Shown here: piece after piece, positions 11,611-21,556 of the stretch | How positions within the stretch are numbered: the stretch's first letter is position 1 | How the letters are laid out: each line of letters opens with the position of its first letter | Assembly (NCBI GenBank): GCA_037903355.1 | Contig: JBAJFE010000004.1 | Span: 6,370,001 to 6,434,000 of the forward strand | DNA from: Trichuris trichiura | Taxonomy: Eukaryota > Nematoda > Enoplea > Trichinellida > Trichuridae | Length of the DNA: 64,000 nt | Reading direction: 5' to 3' | The notes under the pieces: generated by a model | Told to the model about the DNA's origin: nothing | Databases searched by the model: none | What the model saw: the letters and a program-made list of their open reading frames with translations, nothing else | Program-made: the position numbers and the translations under genes

Positions 11611-11782
11611 TGTAACAGACCACCGAGTGTCTTCAAACCTTTTATTCACCGTACCACGCCGGACGCACACAAAATAACGCTGACGGTACCGAAGCCTACT
11701 ACTCACTACTCTTTCTCTGACGTGTGTCTACTGTACCCCTCGTACCTGCATTCCGTTGTACCTGCTTATCTCTACCGTTACA
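11611..11782 (-). repeat. 3' LTR of Ty3/gypsy element
   Basis: 172 bp, read as identical to the 5' LTR at 16041-16212. The gag-pol frame ends inside it at 11699, so the last codons of the polyprotein are LTR-encoded. Confidence 0.95.
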
Positions 11783-14700
11783 ATCCGCCTCCCTTCCGTT
11801 TCGGTCGCTCGCCCCTGAGCGACGCCACGCTGACTCCATCGGGCTCCGATATCTCTTCAGTTGTGCTACGTGGGCTGTGAAAATCCGATCTCGCCTGCGC
11901 TGACGACCTGATTTCAAGTAGTTGAGCTTGTAAGTGATATCACTAAGCTTCTGCACCACTCGAAAGGGTCCCACGTAACGTGGCAGAAACTTCGCACTTC
12001 GGCCTACTCGTCGAAGAACGCGACGTAGTAAAACAAGGTCTCCGACTCGGAAGGATCCACCCTGGTTTCTTCTCTGATCGTATAGCCTCTTTTGCCTCCC
12101 TTGTGCCTCCTTGCACTTGGCTCTGGCTCCAGCTCGCAAAGACTCAACTCGCTTCTTGAAGTCTTCATACGTTTCGTGAGCTTCTTCCGGCCATGGAAAA
12201 CAGCTATCTGTCGGGAGCACCGCTAAGCGACCGTAAACCAGTTCAAAGGGGGAGACCCCGGTGCTTGACTGGTCCATCGTGTTGATTGCGAACATTGCAT
12301 ATGGCACAAACTCATCCCAATTCGCATGCTTGGAATTCACGTAGGCAGCTAGTATGCTGCTCAGCGTTCTGTTTATTCGTTCGACCAGCCCGTTAGATTG
12401 GGGATGACAGCTGCTGGCCATGCCATGTTCGATTTTCAGTTTGGATAAAACCGCCTTCGTGGTCTCCGCCGTAAAGGCTGTACCCTGGTCACTGATCAAT
12501 TTCTTAGGCACGCCGTGCCTTAGGATGATAGCTTTCATTAAAAAGTCTGCGACCCTTTGACTTGTCGTGTCCGGAACGGCGAATAATTCCACCCATTTCG
12601 TCAAATAATCGACGCACACGATGATGTGCCTATTCCCTTTGCTGGTTACAGGAAATGGCCCGAGGTGGTCTATCCCCACCATCTCAAACGGCTTCCTCGG
12701 GGGTTCTATACTTTGGAGAAGGCCATAAGGTTTGCTACATCCAACCTTCCTTTTCTGGCATGTTGGGCAAGCCAGTACTACCTGCCGCACCGTTTCTGTG
12801 ATATTTGGCCACCAATACCGTTTCCGCACTCTACTCGCGGTTTTCTCCACTCCAAGATGTCCTGCGGTAGGCCCAGCATGGAGGGAAACGACAACATTTC
12901 GTCGTAGGTTTGAAGGGATTGCCAGTCTCCATGGGCGGCCCTGATCCTTATTCTTGCGATATAAAATGCCTTGGAAGAGTCGGAATTCTTCCAGTGTGTT
13001 ACTCCTTTCTCTCTCTCCGTCAGCATCCACTTGATTAGTGGCGATCCGCTCCATGACGCGGCGTAGCTCTGGATCAGCTGACTGTGAGATCTCCAGCTCT
13101 TCCCGGCTAACGCCGTCACAGACTGCTGCACACAGCATTAACTCTTCCGCTATATCTGCTTCGGACACCGCCTTACCCACCGGTGCTCGAGACAGCGCAT
13201 CTGCCACCACATTTGCTCGACCTGCACGATGTACGAACTCACACACGTCAAGATACTCCGTCACAGCCATGGCCCATCTTCCAAATTTGTCGTTCGACTG
13301 TCGCCTTTCGAAGAGCCACTTTACTGCTGCATTATCCGTCACGACCCTAAATTTTCGACCCAAAACGTACGGACGTACCATCCGCAGAGCCCAGACAACC
13401 GCTAAACATTCCAACTCATTTGAGTGGTACCTTTGTTCAGTCGATGTTAGCATGCGGCTTAAATAAAGAATGACGTGCTCTTCTTCATCCTTCGACTGAA
13501 TCAGTACTGCTCCCAAGCCTTCCCTGCTAGCATCGCAATGTAATTCCGTGAACCAATCTTCCCGAAAGTGATGCAACACAGGTGGATGTTTCATCCTCTC
13601 CTTTAGGTCCAGAAACGCTTTCTCCTGTTCAGTACTCCAACTCCACGTTTCTGTCTTTTTCAACAGCCGACTAAGTGGACGCATGATTGTTGCAAAGTTT
13701 CGCACGAACCTTCGGTAATAGCTAGTCATACCAATGAACCTTCTCAGCTGTCTGACTGTTTGCGGTCTCGGAAACGCTGATATAGCTTCTACTTTCGCCG
13801 GATCCGGGTGCACTCCTGTAGCATCTATTACATGGCCCAAGTATTCCGTTTTATCAGTGCCGATAACACACTTTGTCGGTTGTAGACACAATCCGTTGTT
13901 GGCCAACGCACTGAGTACCGCTTTGAGGCGAGTTACATGCTCGTCGAATGTAGCTGAGAAGACAAGTATGTCATCCATGTAACTGAGACACGCCGTCCAT
14001 TTCAAATTTCCCAACACGTGATCCATCAGACGTGAGAAAGTCGCTGGGGCATTACATAGTCCAAACGGCATCTTCTTGAATTGGTATAAGCCATCTGGCG
14101 TTACAAAGGCAGTTTTTTCTCGATCCGCCGGCTCCACCGGAATCTGCCAATAGCCGCTCTTGAAATCCAACTTTGAAAAGTACCGCGCGCCCCCCACACG
14201 GTCTAGCACGTCGTCCATCCGAGGCATCGGATAGACGTCCCGTATGGTAATAGCGTTTAGACGGCGGTAGTCCACACAGAATCGCCAGGTGCTATCCCGT
14301 TTCCGCACCATTACTACCGGGAATGACCACGGACTGCTGGATCTTTCCACGATTCCATCTCTCATCATTTCATTCACCTGTTCTGCTATCGCTTTTCGCT
14401 CACTACTTGAGACGCGATACGGGCGACACGTGATAGGATTTACTGCCTGTGTTGGTATTCGATGGGTGATTCCATGATCCGCCGCCGCGTGATTCCCCGC
14501 CTTCTTAAACAGCTGAGGAAAAGATTGCAAAACCTTTTCCACTTCTGCTCTCTGAACGCCATTAAGGTGCTCGCCGTAAGTCACTCCGGCCATTACTGAC
14601 GTGATTGGTTCCTCTCCGGTCCAACTTTCAGCCCTCGTCGGCAGAATCTCTTTATCCGTTGGCTGCTGGTCATTCATTAATTGGACCAGTGATCCCTGTG

Positions 14701-16000
14701 CAGAGAGCTCCAGCGTCACACCCAACGACGTCAACGCATCCATGCCCAAAGCTAAAGGACACGGTGGAGCAGCCAGGACCACCGCGTTCACCCTGAGTTG
14801 CCTTCCCAAGCATGTTAGCTCGAGCTGTGCCTTGCCCTTGGGACATACCTGAGCTCCATCCACTCCTTTAAATGTTGCCTGCTTCCATGGTTGCATGGGG
14901 ATTCCGCACTGTTCAAGTAAGCTTTCGTGTGCGAAGGTCGCTACGGCTCCTGTGTCCACCAGAGCATTCAACCTCATTCCATTGGAGACTTCCACCTCGA
15001 CATACGGCAAACGTCTGCTTTCTCGTGATAGCGCAGCATCCGTCAAGCTCATCGCTGAGTCCTCCGTTGCGTTGCTCTCTCTTTGCCGCATGGGACAATC
15101 TCGAGCAAAATGACCCGTCGTAGCACAAACAAAACAGGTCAGCTCAGCTTTGCTTCGAGCAGCCTCTCTCATCGCTGTGCCTTCGCGATGACTTTTTCTT
15201 CCGATTCTATGCTCGTCTCGCTGATGCGCGACTTCCAGCCGGGACAATCGGTCTTCAATGCGCTCTAGCGCTGTCACAATGAGCTGATTCTCTGTCGTGC
15301 TGGGGCCGCTCCCCTCAATAGCGTACACGTCCTGGCAGCCACCTGTCACCATCAGTCGTTTTCTCCTCTGCATGTTTTCTACCGATGCTTGCGCAGCACG
15401 ATATTGCTTGGCGATCTGCACCGCTTGATCGAAGGAATCTGGTCTTTTGTCCAGAAGATGCCTTTGTGCAGCGGTATCTTGCAGTCCCATGATGAATTGC
15501 TCTTTCAAATCGTCATCCTGCTTCCCGACTTCTGCTCCGAGGCATCGCAATTCATCAGCAAAATCATCGACTGATTCTCCTGGCTTCTGCACGCGCTGGA
15601 GAAACTGTAGGCGCTGAACGAAGAGAGAATCGTCTTTTCTGAATCGCCGTCGCAAATGCGATTTCAATGTTTCATAGGTGCACTCTTGGCCTAGAGAGTT
15701 TAAGCTCTTATAAATCTTATCGTCGACCAGGGACTTCATAATGGGCACCCAACGCGCTTTCGGTATGGTATTCGCAGTCAAGTAATCGTGCAGTCGTCCG
15801 AGCCACACCTCGACGTCCATTGCTGACGAGAGTGTACCAGGGGGTTGGCACCAAGGTCCTCCGCGACCTATTGAACCGATGGCGTCCTCTTCACGCCGGC
15901 CCCTCGTGGGTATTGCCTCCCTAACGTCACAGCTCTCGACGAAGCCTTCCTCCAGCGGGCTGTCTGACGATTCTGACTTACCACTACGCGTTTTCACCAT
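11699..16000 (-). CDS. Gag-Pol polyprotein of Ty3/gypsy retrotransposon
   Basis: A single 1433-codon frame starting at ATG 16000, 41 nt inside the 5' LTR. Order: Gag/retrotransposon-gag domain (about residues 60-215), one CCHC zinc knuckle CFVCATTGHFARDC (289-302), aspartic protease DTG (349-351), reverse transcriptase with YMDD (about 674), RNase H starting HCDASREGLG (about 822), and integrase. The integrase has its HHCC zinc finger (HAG..HLG..CPTC, about 1041-1081), catalytic D in GIDHLGPF (1111), D in SDQGTAF (1171) and E in NGLVERINR (about 1207). A GPF-type module (YVGPFRVV) follows. No chromodomain or envelope gene is seen. Gag and Pol share one frame, so no frameshift is required. All catalytic residues are present. 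The product would direct reverse transcription in cytoplasmic particles and integration in the nucleus. Confidence 0.95.
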   Translation of the reverse strand: MVKTRSGKSESSDSPLEEGFVESCDVREAIPTRGRREEDAIGSIGRGGPWCQPPGTLSSAMDVEVWLGRLHDYLTANTIPKARWVPIMKSLVDDKIYKSLNSLGQECTYETLKSHLRRRFRKDDSLFVQRLQFLQRVQKPGESVDDFADELRCLGAEVGKQDDDLKEQFIMGLQDTAAQRHLLDKRPDSFDQAVQIAKQYRAAQASVENMQRRKRLMVTGGCQDVYAIEGSGPSTTENQLIVTALERIEDRLSRLEVAHQRDEHRIGRKSHREGTAMREAARSKAELTCFVCATTGHFARDCPMRQRESNATEDSAMSLTDAALSRESRRLPYVEVEVSNGMRLNALVDTGAVATFAHESLLEQCGIPMQPWKQATFKGVDGAQVCPKGKAQLELTCLGRQLRVNAVVLAAPPCPLALGMDALTSLGVTLELSAQGSLVQLMNDQQPTDKEILPTRAESWTGEEPITSVMAGVTYGEHLNGVQRAEVEKVLQSFPQLFKKAGNHAAADHGITHRIPTQAVNPITCRPYRVSSSERKAIAEQVNEMMRDGIVERSSSPWSFPVVMVRKRDSTWRFCVDYRRLNAITIRDVYPMPRMDDVLDRVGGARYFSKLDFKSGYWQIPVEPADREKTAFVTPDGLYQFKKMPFGLCNAPATFSRLMDHVLGNLKWTACLSYMDDILVFSATFDEHVTRLKAVLSALANNGLCLQPTKCVIGTDKTEYLGHVIDATGVHPDPAKVEAISAFPRPQTVRQLRRFIGMTSYYRRFVRNFATIMRPLSRLLKKTETWSWSTEQEKAFLDLKERMKHPPVLHHFREDWFTELHCDASREGLGAVLIQSKDEEEHVILYLSRMLTSTEQRYHSNELECLAVVWALRMVRPYVLGRKFRVVTDNAAVKWLFERRQSNDKFGRWAMAVTEYLDVCEFVHRAGRANVVADALSRAPVGKAVSEADIAEELMLCAAVCDGVSREELEISQSADPELRRVMERIATNQVDADGERERSNTLEEFRLFQGILYRKNKDQGRPWRLAIPSNLRRNVVVSLHAGPTAGHLGVEKTASRVRKRYWWPNITETVRQVVLACPTCQKRKVGCSKPYGLLQSIEPPRKPFEMVGIDHLGPFPVTSKGNRHIIVCVDYLTKWVELFAVPDTTSQRVADFLMKAIILRHGVPKKLISDQGTAFTAETTKAVLSKLKIEHGMASSCHPQSNGLVERINRTLSSILAAYVNSKHANWDEFVPYAMFAINTMDQSSTGVSPFELVYGRLAVLPTDSCFPWPEEAHETYEDFKKRVESLRAGARAKCKEAQGRQKRLYDQRRNQGGSFRVGDLVLLRRVLRRVGRSAKFLPRYVGPFRVVQKLSDITYKLNYLKSGRQRRRDRIFTAHVAQLKRYRSPMESAWRRSGASDRNGREADCNGRDKQVQRNAGTRGTVDTRQRKSSE
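11784..11797 (-). other. Polypurine tract of Ty3/gypsy element
   Basis: On the minus strand GGAAGGGAGGCGGA lies directly before the 3' LTR. It is the expected plus-strand primer for reverse transcription. Confidence 0.75.
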
Positions 16001-16023
16001 TTAGGAGTCTTTGGAACGAAATA

Positions 16024-16036
16024 GCCGCGGTCGCCA
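16024..16036 (-). other. Primer-binding site of Ty3/gypsy element
   Basis: On the minus strand TGGCGACCGCGGC lies 4 nt after the 5' LTR. The TGG start complements a tRNA CCA end. The first 8 bases fit some arginine tRNA 3' ends, but I cannot assign the tRNA with confidence. Confidence 0.6.
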
Positions 16037-16040
16037 AATA

Positions 16041-16212
16041 TGTAACAGACCACCGAGTGTCTTCAAACCTTTTATTCACCGTACCACGCCGGACGCACAC
16101 AAAATAACGCTGACGGTACCGAAGCCTACTACTCACTACTCTTTCTCTGACGTGTGTCTACTGTACCCCTCGTACCTGCATTCCGTTGTACCTGCTTATC
16201 TCTACCGTTACA
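16041..16212 (-). repeat. 5' LTR of Ty3/gypsy element
   Basis: 172 bp with TG...CA ends; the promoter-bearing copy for this minus-strand element. The flanking ATAT follows at 16213. Confidence 0.95.
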
Positions 16213-17474
16213 ATATCATTTACAGAATTTTCTCCAGTTTTCACTATTGTGGAATCGTGCGCAGGAAACGTACAAATATTTTAAACTGCCGTCGCGTGCC
16301 GTCCTTGTGCGAGCGTGTAAAAAGTGGTTTTTGCATAAAACGAACTAGAGAAGGGATTTATTGAAACGACAGACTAAGCTTTCCTCTTACTACTAACTGC
16401 CATACGTATCGAACTCATTTTTGAAACTTGCGTTGCATTTTAATTTTTAACGCCGAAGTGTTGCCGCCGTTGGAGCCTGGTCGAAATGACTTCCGCGCAA
16501 CGCTGATTGAGTCTATTCAAAAATGCGGTATCCTTTTGAGCATCATTGAAAATTTTTGATGCTACGCTGTACTTTTTGCTTTCTTGGGCAACGTTTGCAA
16601 TGGCCATGCATTTCCAGCGACGTTTATCGGTTAATGAAACTAATTTCCACAGCATGAATGTTTAAAATTTAAAGCTTAAATTGGAACTAAATTACCCGTA
16701 GTACTGTGGACAAAATTACTAAGCGCCACTTAGCAGTAGCGGAGTGAAGGTGCGTTGTAGTTCTGAGCTGGGCGAAATGATAGAAGTTCACAAAAAAATA
16801 ATTGAATAGCTTAACGGCAATCGACTAGGTAAATTGTTTTGGAGGGAAATCATTAGTTTTTATAAGTAATCAAATAGATTATGATATCTAGACTTCTTCA
16901 TACTGTACTAGTGGTGGCTGAAAATCTTTACATTTGTTCTGCAGAGTCTCTGGTAGGGTGGTCTAACCATCGTGAACAAAATACAGGTGGCCCTCGTTAT
17001 TCGCGGTTTATTCGTCAAACATTTTGAGCATCTTATCGTGTGAAAATGAATTCCGCGTTCCATAGGCAACCCGTTGGAAAAGGATAAATAGTGGGCATTC
17101 TAGCTGCGTATTCGGTGCTGTCCGCTTCAATTGCTCCCGGAACGGTTATGATACCAGTGGTCTTTCGAACCATGATACTACGGAATCTAGCTACGTGATA
17201 GTGTCATCAATGAGACTGCGGTTGTCCAATCGGGTTAGCCATGAGACTCCAGGCCACTAGATACATTAAATATGAAAGTGGGATGCACTTTCTTTAAACG
17301 CCTGAGAATCCCCTTGCTTTAATGATCTAAGCAATGTACTGGTGCATCGAATGGTTATCGTGTAGGGGAAATATAAAAAACGGAAGCGCGCTTAAACAGA
17401 AATAGTGAACATCACACAGAACACATCTAAGTTGAGCAAAAGGTTTGCGGCAGAGACGTTTGCGCTATCATGTA
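16213..17474. other. AT-rich spacer, no gene recognised
   Basis: Only short frames occur (for example 16440-16655 minus, 71 codons) without motifs. No repeat structure or transposon termini seen. It is the host flank of the gypsy insertion. Confidence 0.4.
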
Positions 17475-17874
17475 TTAGTTTATCCACTTTCTGTAGGTGA
17501 GCGCCGATCTCTTGGAGAACGCCCAGTCTTGAAGTTTCTTGGACTTGTTGGTAGCAACGCTGTTCGCCTTAAAACGTTCGTCTTCGCAGCTGTTGGAGCT
17601 TTGTTTGAAAACATTGTTATAGGGAACTGTATCTGCCTTCTTTTCGCAAGGGGCTTCAATGAAGTTCTGGAGCTTCCACGGATGGATCGTAGTGAGTCGT
17701 GTCCTTTGGGCCTAAGCTTGCCTGAAAAAACTGGCTTGCCTTTGCATCGTCCAAGCCGAGTTTATCTGAGCGTCTGTATTTTTCCTAACGTCGTCGTCGC
17801 TGCCCGTAGGTGCTTGTATCAGTTCTTCAAGTTCCTCGTCGGCGAACCATTTTCCCCAATCTTCTATGTGCTTC
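17475..17874 (-). pseudogene. Unrecognised exon-like frame with DW motifs, one in-frame stop
   Basis: Reading the minus strand from an acceptor-like TTCTACCACAG to a TAA at 17475-17477 gives about 133 codons in one frame, broken once by TAG near 17712. The composition is protein-like: acidic and Trp-containing segments HIEDWGKWFADEELEEL, then SAWTMQRQASFF, then (after the stop) IHPWKLQNFIEAPCEKK and KKLQDWAFSKRS. A second acceptor-like sequence (TTTTTTCAG..CTTAG) sits at the stop, so the TAG could lie in a small intron. Recurrent DW motifs are vaguely like the C-terminal region of NCOA4, but I cannot establish homology. A longer plus-strand frame over the same bases (17445-17924) looks less protein-like. 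Confidence 0.4.
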
Positions 17875-18089
17875 CTGTGGTAGAATTGCCGCGGGAGAGC
17901 GTGGCTGCTTCAACGATTCCTTGAGTTTGTGCGGTAGAGTTTAATGCGGAAGATGTGCGTGGCATAATAAATGTACAACGATACACGCAATGGTCAGTCG
18001 TTCGGTCCGTCCTTCGGTCTGTCTCCCGGTCTGGTCCTCTGCCCGTTAGCACTCGTGCTTTTATACCCCTCTGCAGTTGTTTTGCAGAG

Positions 18090-18324
18090 GGATTATGGGC
18101 GTTAATCCGCTTCTGTCGCCGCTTGAGGCGGTTGACCTGCAAGGATTACGCCCAAGCACTTGCGTCTCTACGCTGCATGCGGCATTTCGGTAATAGGCGG
18201 ATTACCGGGAGCGCGCATGCCTATGTGCCACGGGCAGCCGTTTGGTGGACCACGAATAGCTGCCACCCGCCTGCGTCCGCAGCTTGAAGTGCCATGCCTT
18301 GGCATTCATTAACCGTGCGGATTA
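18090..18324. promoter_or_regulatory. Cluster of GGATTA/TAATCC motifs
   Basis: Five copies of GGATTA or its complement occur in 235 bp: 18090, 18103 (TAATCC), 18143, 18199 and 18319. Several sit within small inverted repeats, such as CGGTAATAGGCGGATTACCGG at 18188. TAATCC is the established core site of K50 homeodomain proteins (Bicoid/Otx/Pitx type). Chance expectation is about 0.1 sites for this length, so the cluster is non-random, but a repeat-derived origin is equally possible. Confidence 0.3.
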
Positions 18325-18386
18325 ACCTGCACAGGCGGTTGTGGCGGTTCTTGAAAGGCCGGATTCGGCGAGATCAAACGAGCCTA

Positions 18387-18452
18387 CCCAATTAGCAGGT
18401 AGGGAGCCCAGGGGAGAGCGAGCCAGCCGTCCCAATTAGCAGGTAGGGAGCC
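18387..18452 (+). repeat. 22-bp direct repeat, 44-bp period
   Basis: CCCAATTAGCAGGTAGGGAG plus CC occurs exactly at 18387-18408 and 18431-18452, with GGAGAGCGAGCC-type sequence between. A simple local tandem duplication. Confidence 0.8.
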
Positions 18453-19643
18453 GACTTGTTTACCACACTTCCTGATGTCACCTTCTATCGTGTAGGAAAA
18501 ACCCTCACCTGCGAAATCTTTGGAAATGTTTGCTATCTCTATCACCTCGTCATCGATGGCACCTAAGTGCTCTTATTCAGTGACTAGATTTCTCCACAAC
18601 GCTTCTGGCAACCACTGGCAGTTCTAGGCTCTATCCCGAGTACTGCCCTGTAGAAGATGACGTCACTATTTTGCACCAGATGGCCCGCGTGGTATAGAAA
18701 CCGGCGGATAAGGAGGGCCACTTGTATATGAATTTTTGAAATTTTGGATTCGTCGAAGCAGCAATTCCTGACGAGAGTGGACGCTTGGCGCAGGAAAGTG
18801 CCATAAATATGCTGAGCAGCGAAATAGCGTAACTTAGTCACGCGGGTAAGAGAATACGTTTTTGAAAAACATTAAGTGTGCTAGAGCGCACTTCGCTAAG
18901 TAGCTTAGAGACATAGTTATTCACAGAAACGACAGGCGCGGCAACAACATGATACATCTTCTATGAACAACTACAAAATGGGCAAGAAAAGTTCGTGAGT
19001 GGGAATTGCATAGGTTAGAACACATGCAACCCTTGATAGGTATACAGACGTCTTCAAATTGGGTAGACGAATTATGGATTCTCAAGGAGCGTGGTTGCGG
19101 TACTTCTGCCGTGGAAAGTTGGCGCATTTATTCCAAATTCTTCGCGAGCGAACTGGCGTTATTTTCCAAACTATAGTGAAGCCTTCCATTGGAAAGGGGG
19201 ACATTTCCCAGTATTTTTTCGCAATTTCCTACGAAAGATGGTCAAAATCGTGTCTGCGTCTGCTAAACTCAATACGCGTAGCGTTGCTCATCCATTTCAG
19301 CGATTTTGCTTTCGATAAACGAGATACATACGTCTATTCCGATACAGGCGAAGGAGTAGAATACATTGTACCCGCAGAAAGCTGGTATTAGCTTTTTGAG
19401 AAAAATATTGCTAACGCGCCGTGCATTGCATAAGGAGAAAGCAGCTTTACGGGAAGGAATTTGCCCGTCGCGAAACTGCACCTGAGAAAGCAGCTCGAAT
19501 CTGAAATAGCGTCCTACGAATTAAGCTATCTTCGTTACGATATGTTCTCTACGCCGTTGATACAGTCCGAAATCAACGCAAGCAAATGCCCCACGAACAT
19601 TTCTGCCAATTTGCTTCGGTTTAATTTCAGACTCCGTCAAAGG
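18453..19643. other. Spacer, no gene recognised
   Basis: Short frames only (18584-18841 minus, 19059-19391 plus), none with a recognisable motif. The last 200 bp before 19644 presumably belong to the same locus as repeat R, because the uninterrupted R copy continues smoothly through 19644. Confidence 0.4.
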
Positions 19644-21245
19644 GCTAGAGAGTATGCCGTATGGAAGTTATGAAAATTCATCGCCTGGTTGAAAAAGACG
19701 CAGTGATCTAGTATCCCGCTGGATATTAATGGTACTCTTAAGCTTGTACGAGATTTCCGGAAAGCTTTTCCAAAGCGCTGTATGCACGTTGCTTTGCTAA
19801 CACGAGAAATCGTTGAGCATTTGTACTATGTCCGTCTGTGCGGATAAGCGATAAAAAATTGAAATTGTTGCACGCTACAGTAAGTTAGCGCCGTCACCCT
19901 CAACCTGACAAAGAGCTCGCGCAAAGGTGGGCCCTCCAAAAGCGACTCAGTTGGAGAGATGTTTGAGCACTGCTTCCAAAGCGCGTACAATATGAAGGAC
20001 ATTAACATCTTCTACGGGACATTGGCTTATTGTCCGAAAAGTTTGCCGATTAGCAGTAAGCGAAATTTCGCGAATGCTTATTGCAGTACCACTGCAAGAA
20101 CAGGTTTTCTACTTACTTGCCGGAATAGAAACTCGTCAGCTTTTCCTATTTTTCAGGCAAAGGAGTGGACTGGCCCATTTAAGTTTCCTGAGGGTCGCTA
20201 TAGAATGAAGATAGCCGAGTTTTCAAGCTTTCAAATGCTTAGCGCTTTGTACCGTAAGGATAAACCAGCAAAGAGGTCAAAAATAAACTAAAATCACCTT
20301 TACAGTTTGATATTTAGTTATTAGACTTGCTTTTTGACTCCTATGCTACCAGGGGCCGTTTTCATACTGTACCACTGCGGGCAATTCTATTCTGCTCCTG
20401 CGTCAAGCTGAAACCTGAACATTAACCTTGTATTGAGGCTTCAACATACTTAAAGATTTAGCGGACTTTGATTTTGATATTGACTGGATTGTTCGATTTC
20501 GTAGACAGATTTTCCGCCAGCTGGTTAGTATATGCAGGTTCGTTTCTTGTAAGAATGGAAGCATTCTGCTCTGCTTTTATTGGAAAACATTCAAAAAATT
20601 ATACTCTGCCTTCTCGTCAGCCGAACTGGGAATATCAACCTTATGCTTTGGCTTAGCCTTAGGGTACAGCAGAACGGATGCCTGGCAAACCTACAGTATG
20701 CTAGTGGAACCAGCAATTGATCAGGACTCAGAGAAGCTTAATTTCAGCAACAACAGCCTGTTTTCATTGTGCTTTTTCCTCTCTGTCATCGTTGCGATTG
20801 CGAAGCCACGGTGACGGATAAACTTTCCTCGAAAAAACTCGCGGCCTTTGCGGTCTTTGTCTTGGAGTTTAAGCTTCACGTTTTGCTGCCGACAGACGTA
20901 TTGCCGTACTAATAGAGAAACATATCTATCGAGTAGCAGATTAAAACTACGGTTGCTTCCGCTTAGCGGTAAAACGTTGAAGGCTCCTGTTTACGGGTCC
21001 ATCCGAAAGACAGCTCCTACACGAGTTTGCCTTGGCTTTTCGGCAAGACCGTACGATTGGATGCCTAAAAAGCTGAGTTACTTCATTGCGCGTTTAGCTT
21101 GAGTTATTATCTGATCAATTATGTCTTACGCGCACGAGCATTCTTATTCGAGAAACTTTTTTTCGCACCCCAAATAAGGAGCAGGGAGCGCAGACAAGCC
21201 AATCCTCAAAGCCGACTGCGGAGGAAAGCTGGGTTTCAAAAGTCT
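19644..21245 (+). repeat. 1.6-kb interspersed repeat R, copy 2
   Basis: Direct repeat of 8974-10577. This copy has no hAT at its left edge, so it shows the empty site (CAAAGGGCTAGAGAGTATG). The two R copies flank the gypsy element and its surroundings, about 10.7 kb apart. Confidence 0.75.
20157..20291 (+). pseudogene. Possible terminal exon, unrecognised protein (repeat R copy 2)
   Basis: Same acceptor, 44-codon frame and stop as 9492-9626. Upstream in this copy a longer open stretch (19959-20291) runs through without splicing, so the exon boundary is not proven. No family recognised. Confidence 0.3.
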
Positions 21246-21556
21246 TTTTGAATCTTCCGTAACAAGCAGGGAACACCCGGCTGCTCGAAAAACTGCGTTG
21301 GTGACAGGTCTCTGCCAACAAACCGACGTTGTTAGTCCTGGGTGACAAGCAGTAGGCGGTACTATAGTGTGTGCGCGCGCGTCAGTAAGATGGGCCATTG
21401 CTTTGTTCCAGATGACGACTGTCCAACTTGCTAGAGCACTTCTGCTTTTTTTGCTCTCAGTAGTCACTGAGATCGTTCTCGTCGGTTTGTGCCGGCCGCT
21501 TGTCCCTTACGCCTTCGAAGTGCAAAAGGTTTTTTTGTTCTCTCTAGTTGCGATTA
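21246..21556. other. Spacer before the tandem array
   Basis: Unique flank of the first Tigger copy. It differs from the left flank of Tigger copies B, C and D, which marks it as the outer edge of the tandem array. A minus-strand frame (21144-21467) has no recognisable domain. Confidence 0.5.

Larger units (their letters stand above)
11611..16212 (-). mobile_element. Ty3/gypsy LTR retrotransposon, apparently intact
   Basis: A complete 4602-bp element: two 172-bp LTRs, primer-binding site, one long gag-pol frame, polypurine tract and a 4-bp target duplication ATAT (11607-11610 and 16213-16216). The LTRs start TGTAACGG and end TGTTACA in element orientation, with TG...CA termini. I find no difference between the two LTRs when reading them side by side, and no stop or frameshift in the coding region. 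This points to a recent insertion that may still be able to move. Confidence 0.95.

Noticed and set aside
17445..17924. 159-codon plus-strand frame
   Set aside because: It overlaps a minus-strand frame with clearer protein-like composition and acceptor context; the plus-strand translation shows no recognisable motif.
18061..18095. Possible solo LTR or promoter (TTTTATACCCC with a CCCTCTGCA/TGCAGAGGG hairpin)
   Set aside because: No matching LTR, target duplication or internal domain was found; a TATA-like string plus a hairpin is not enough.
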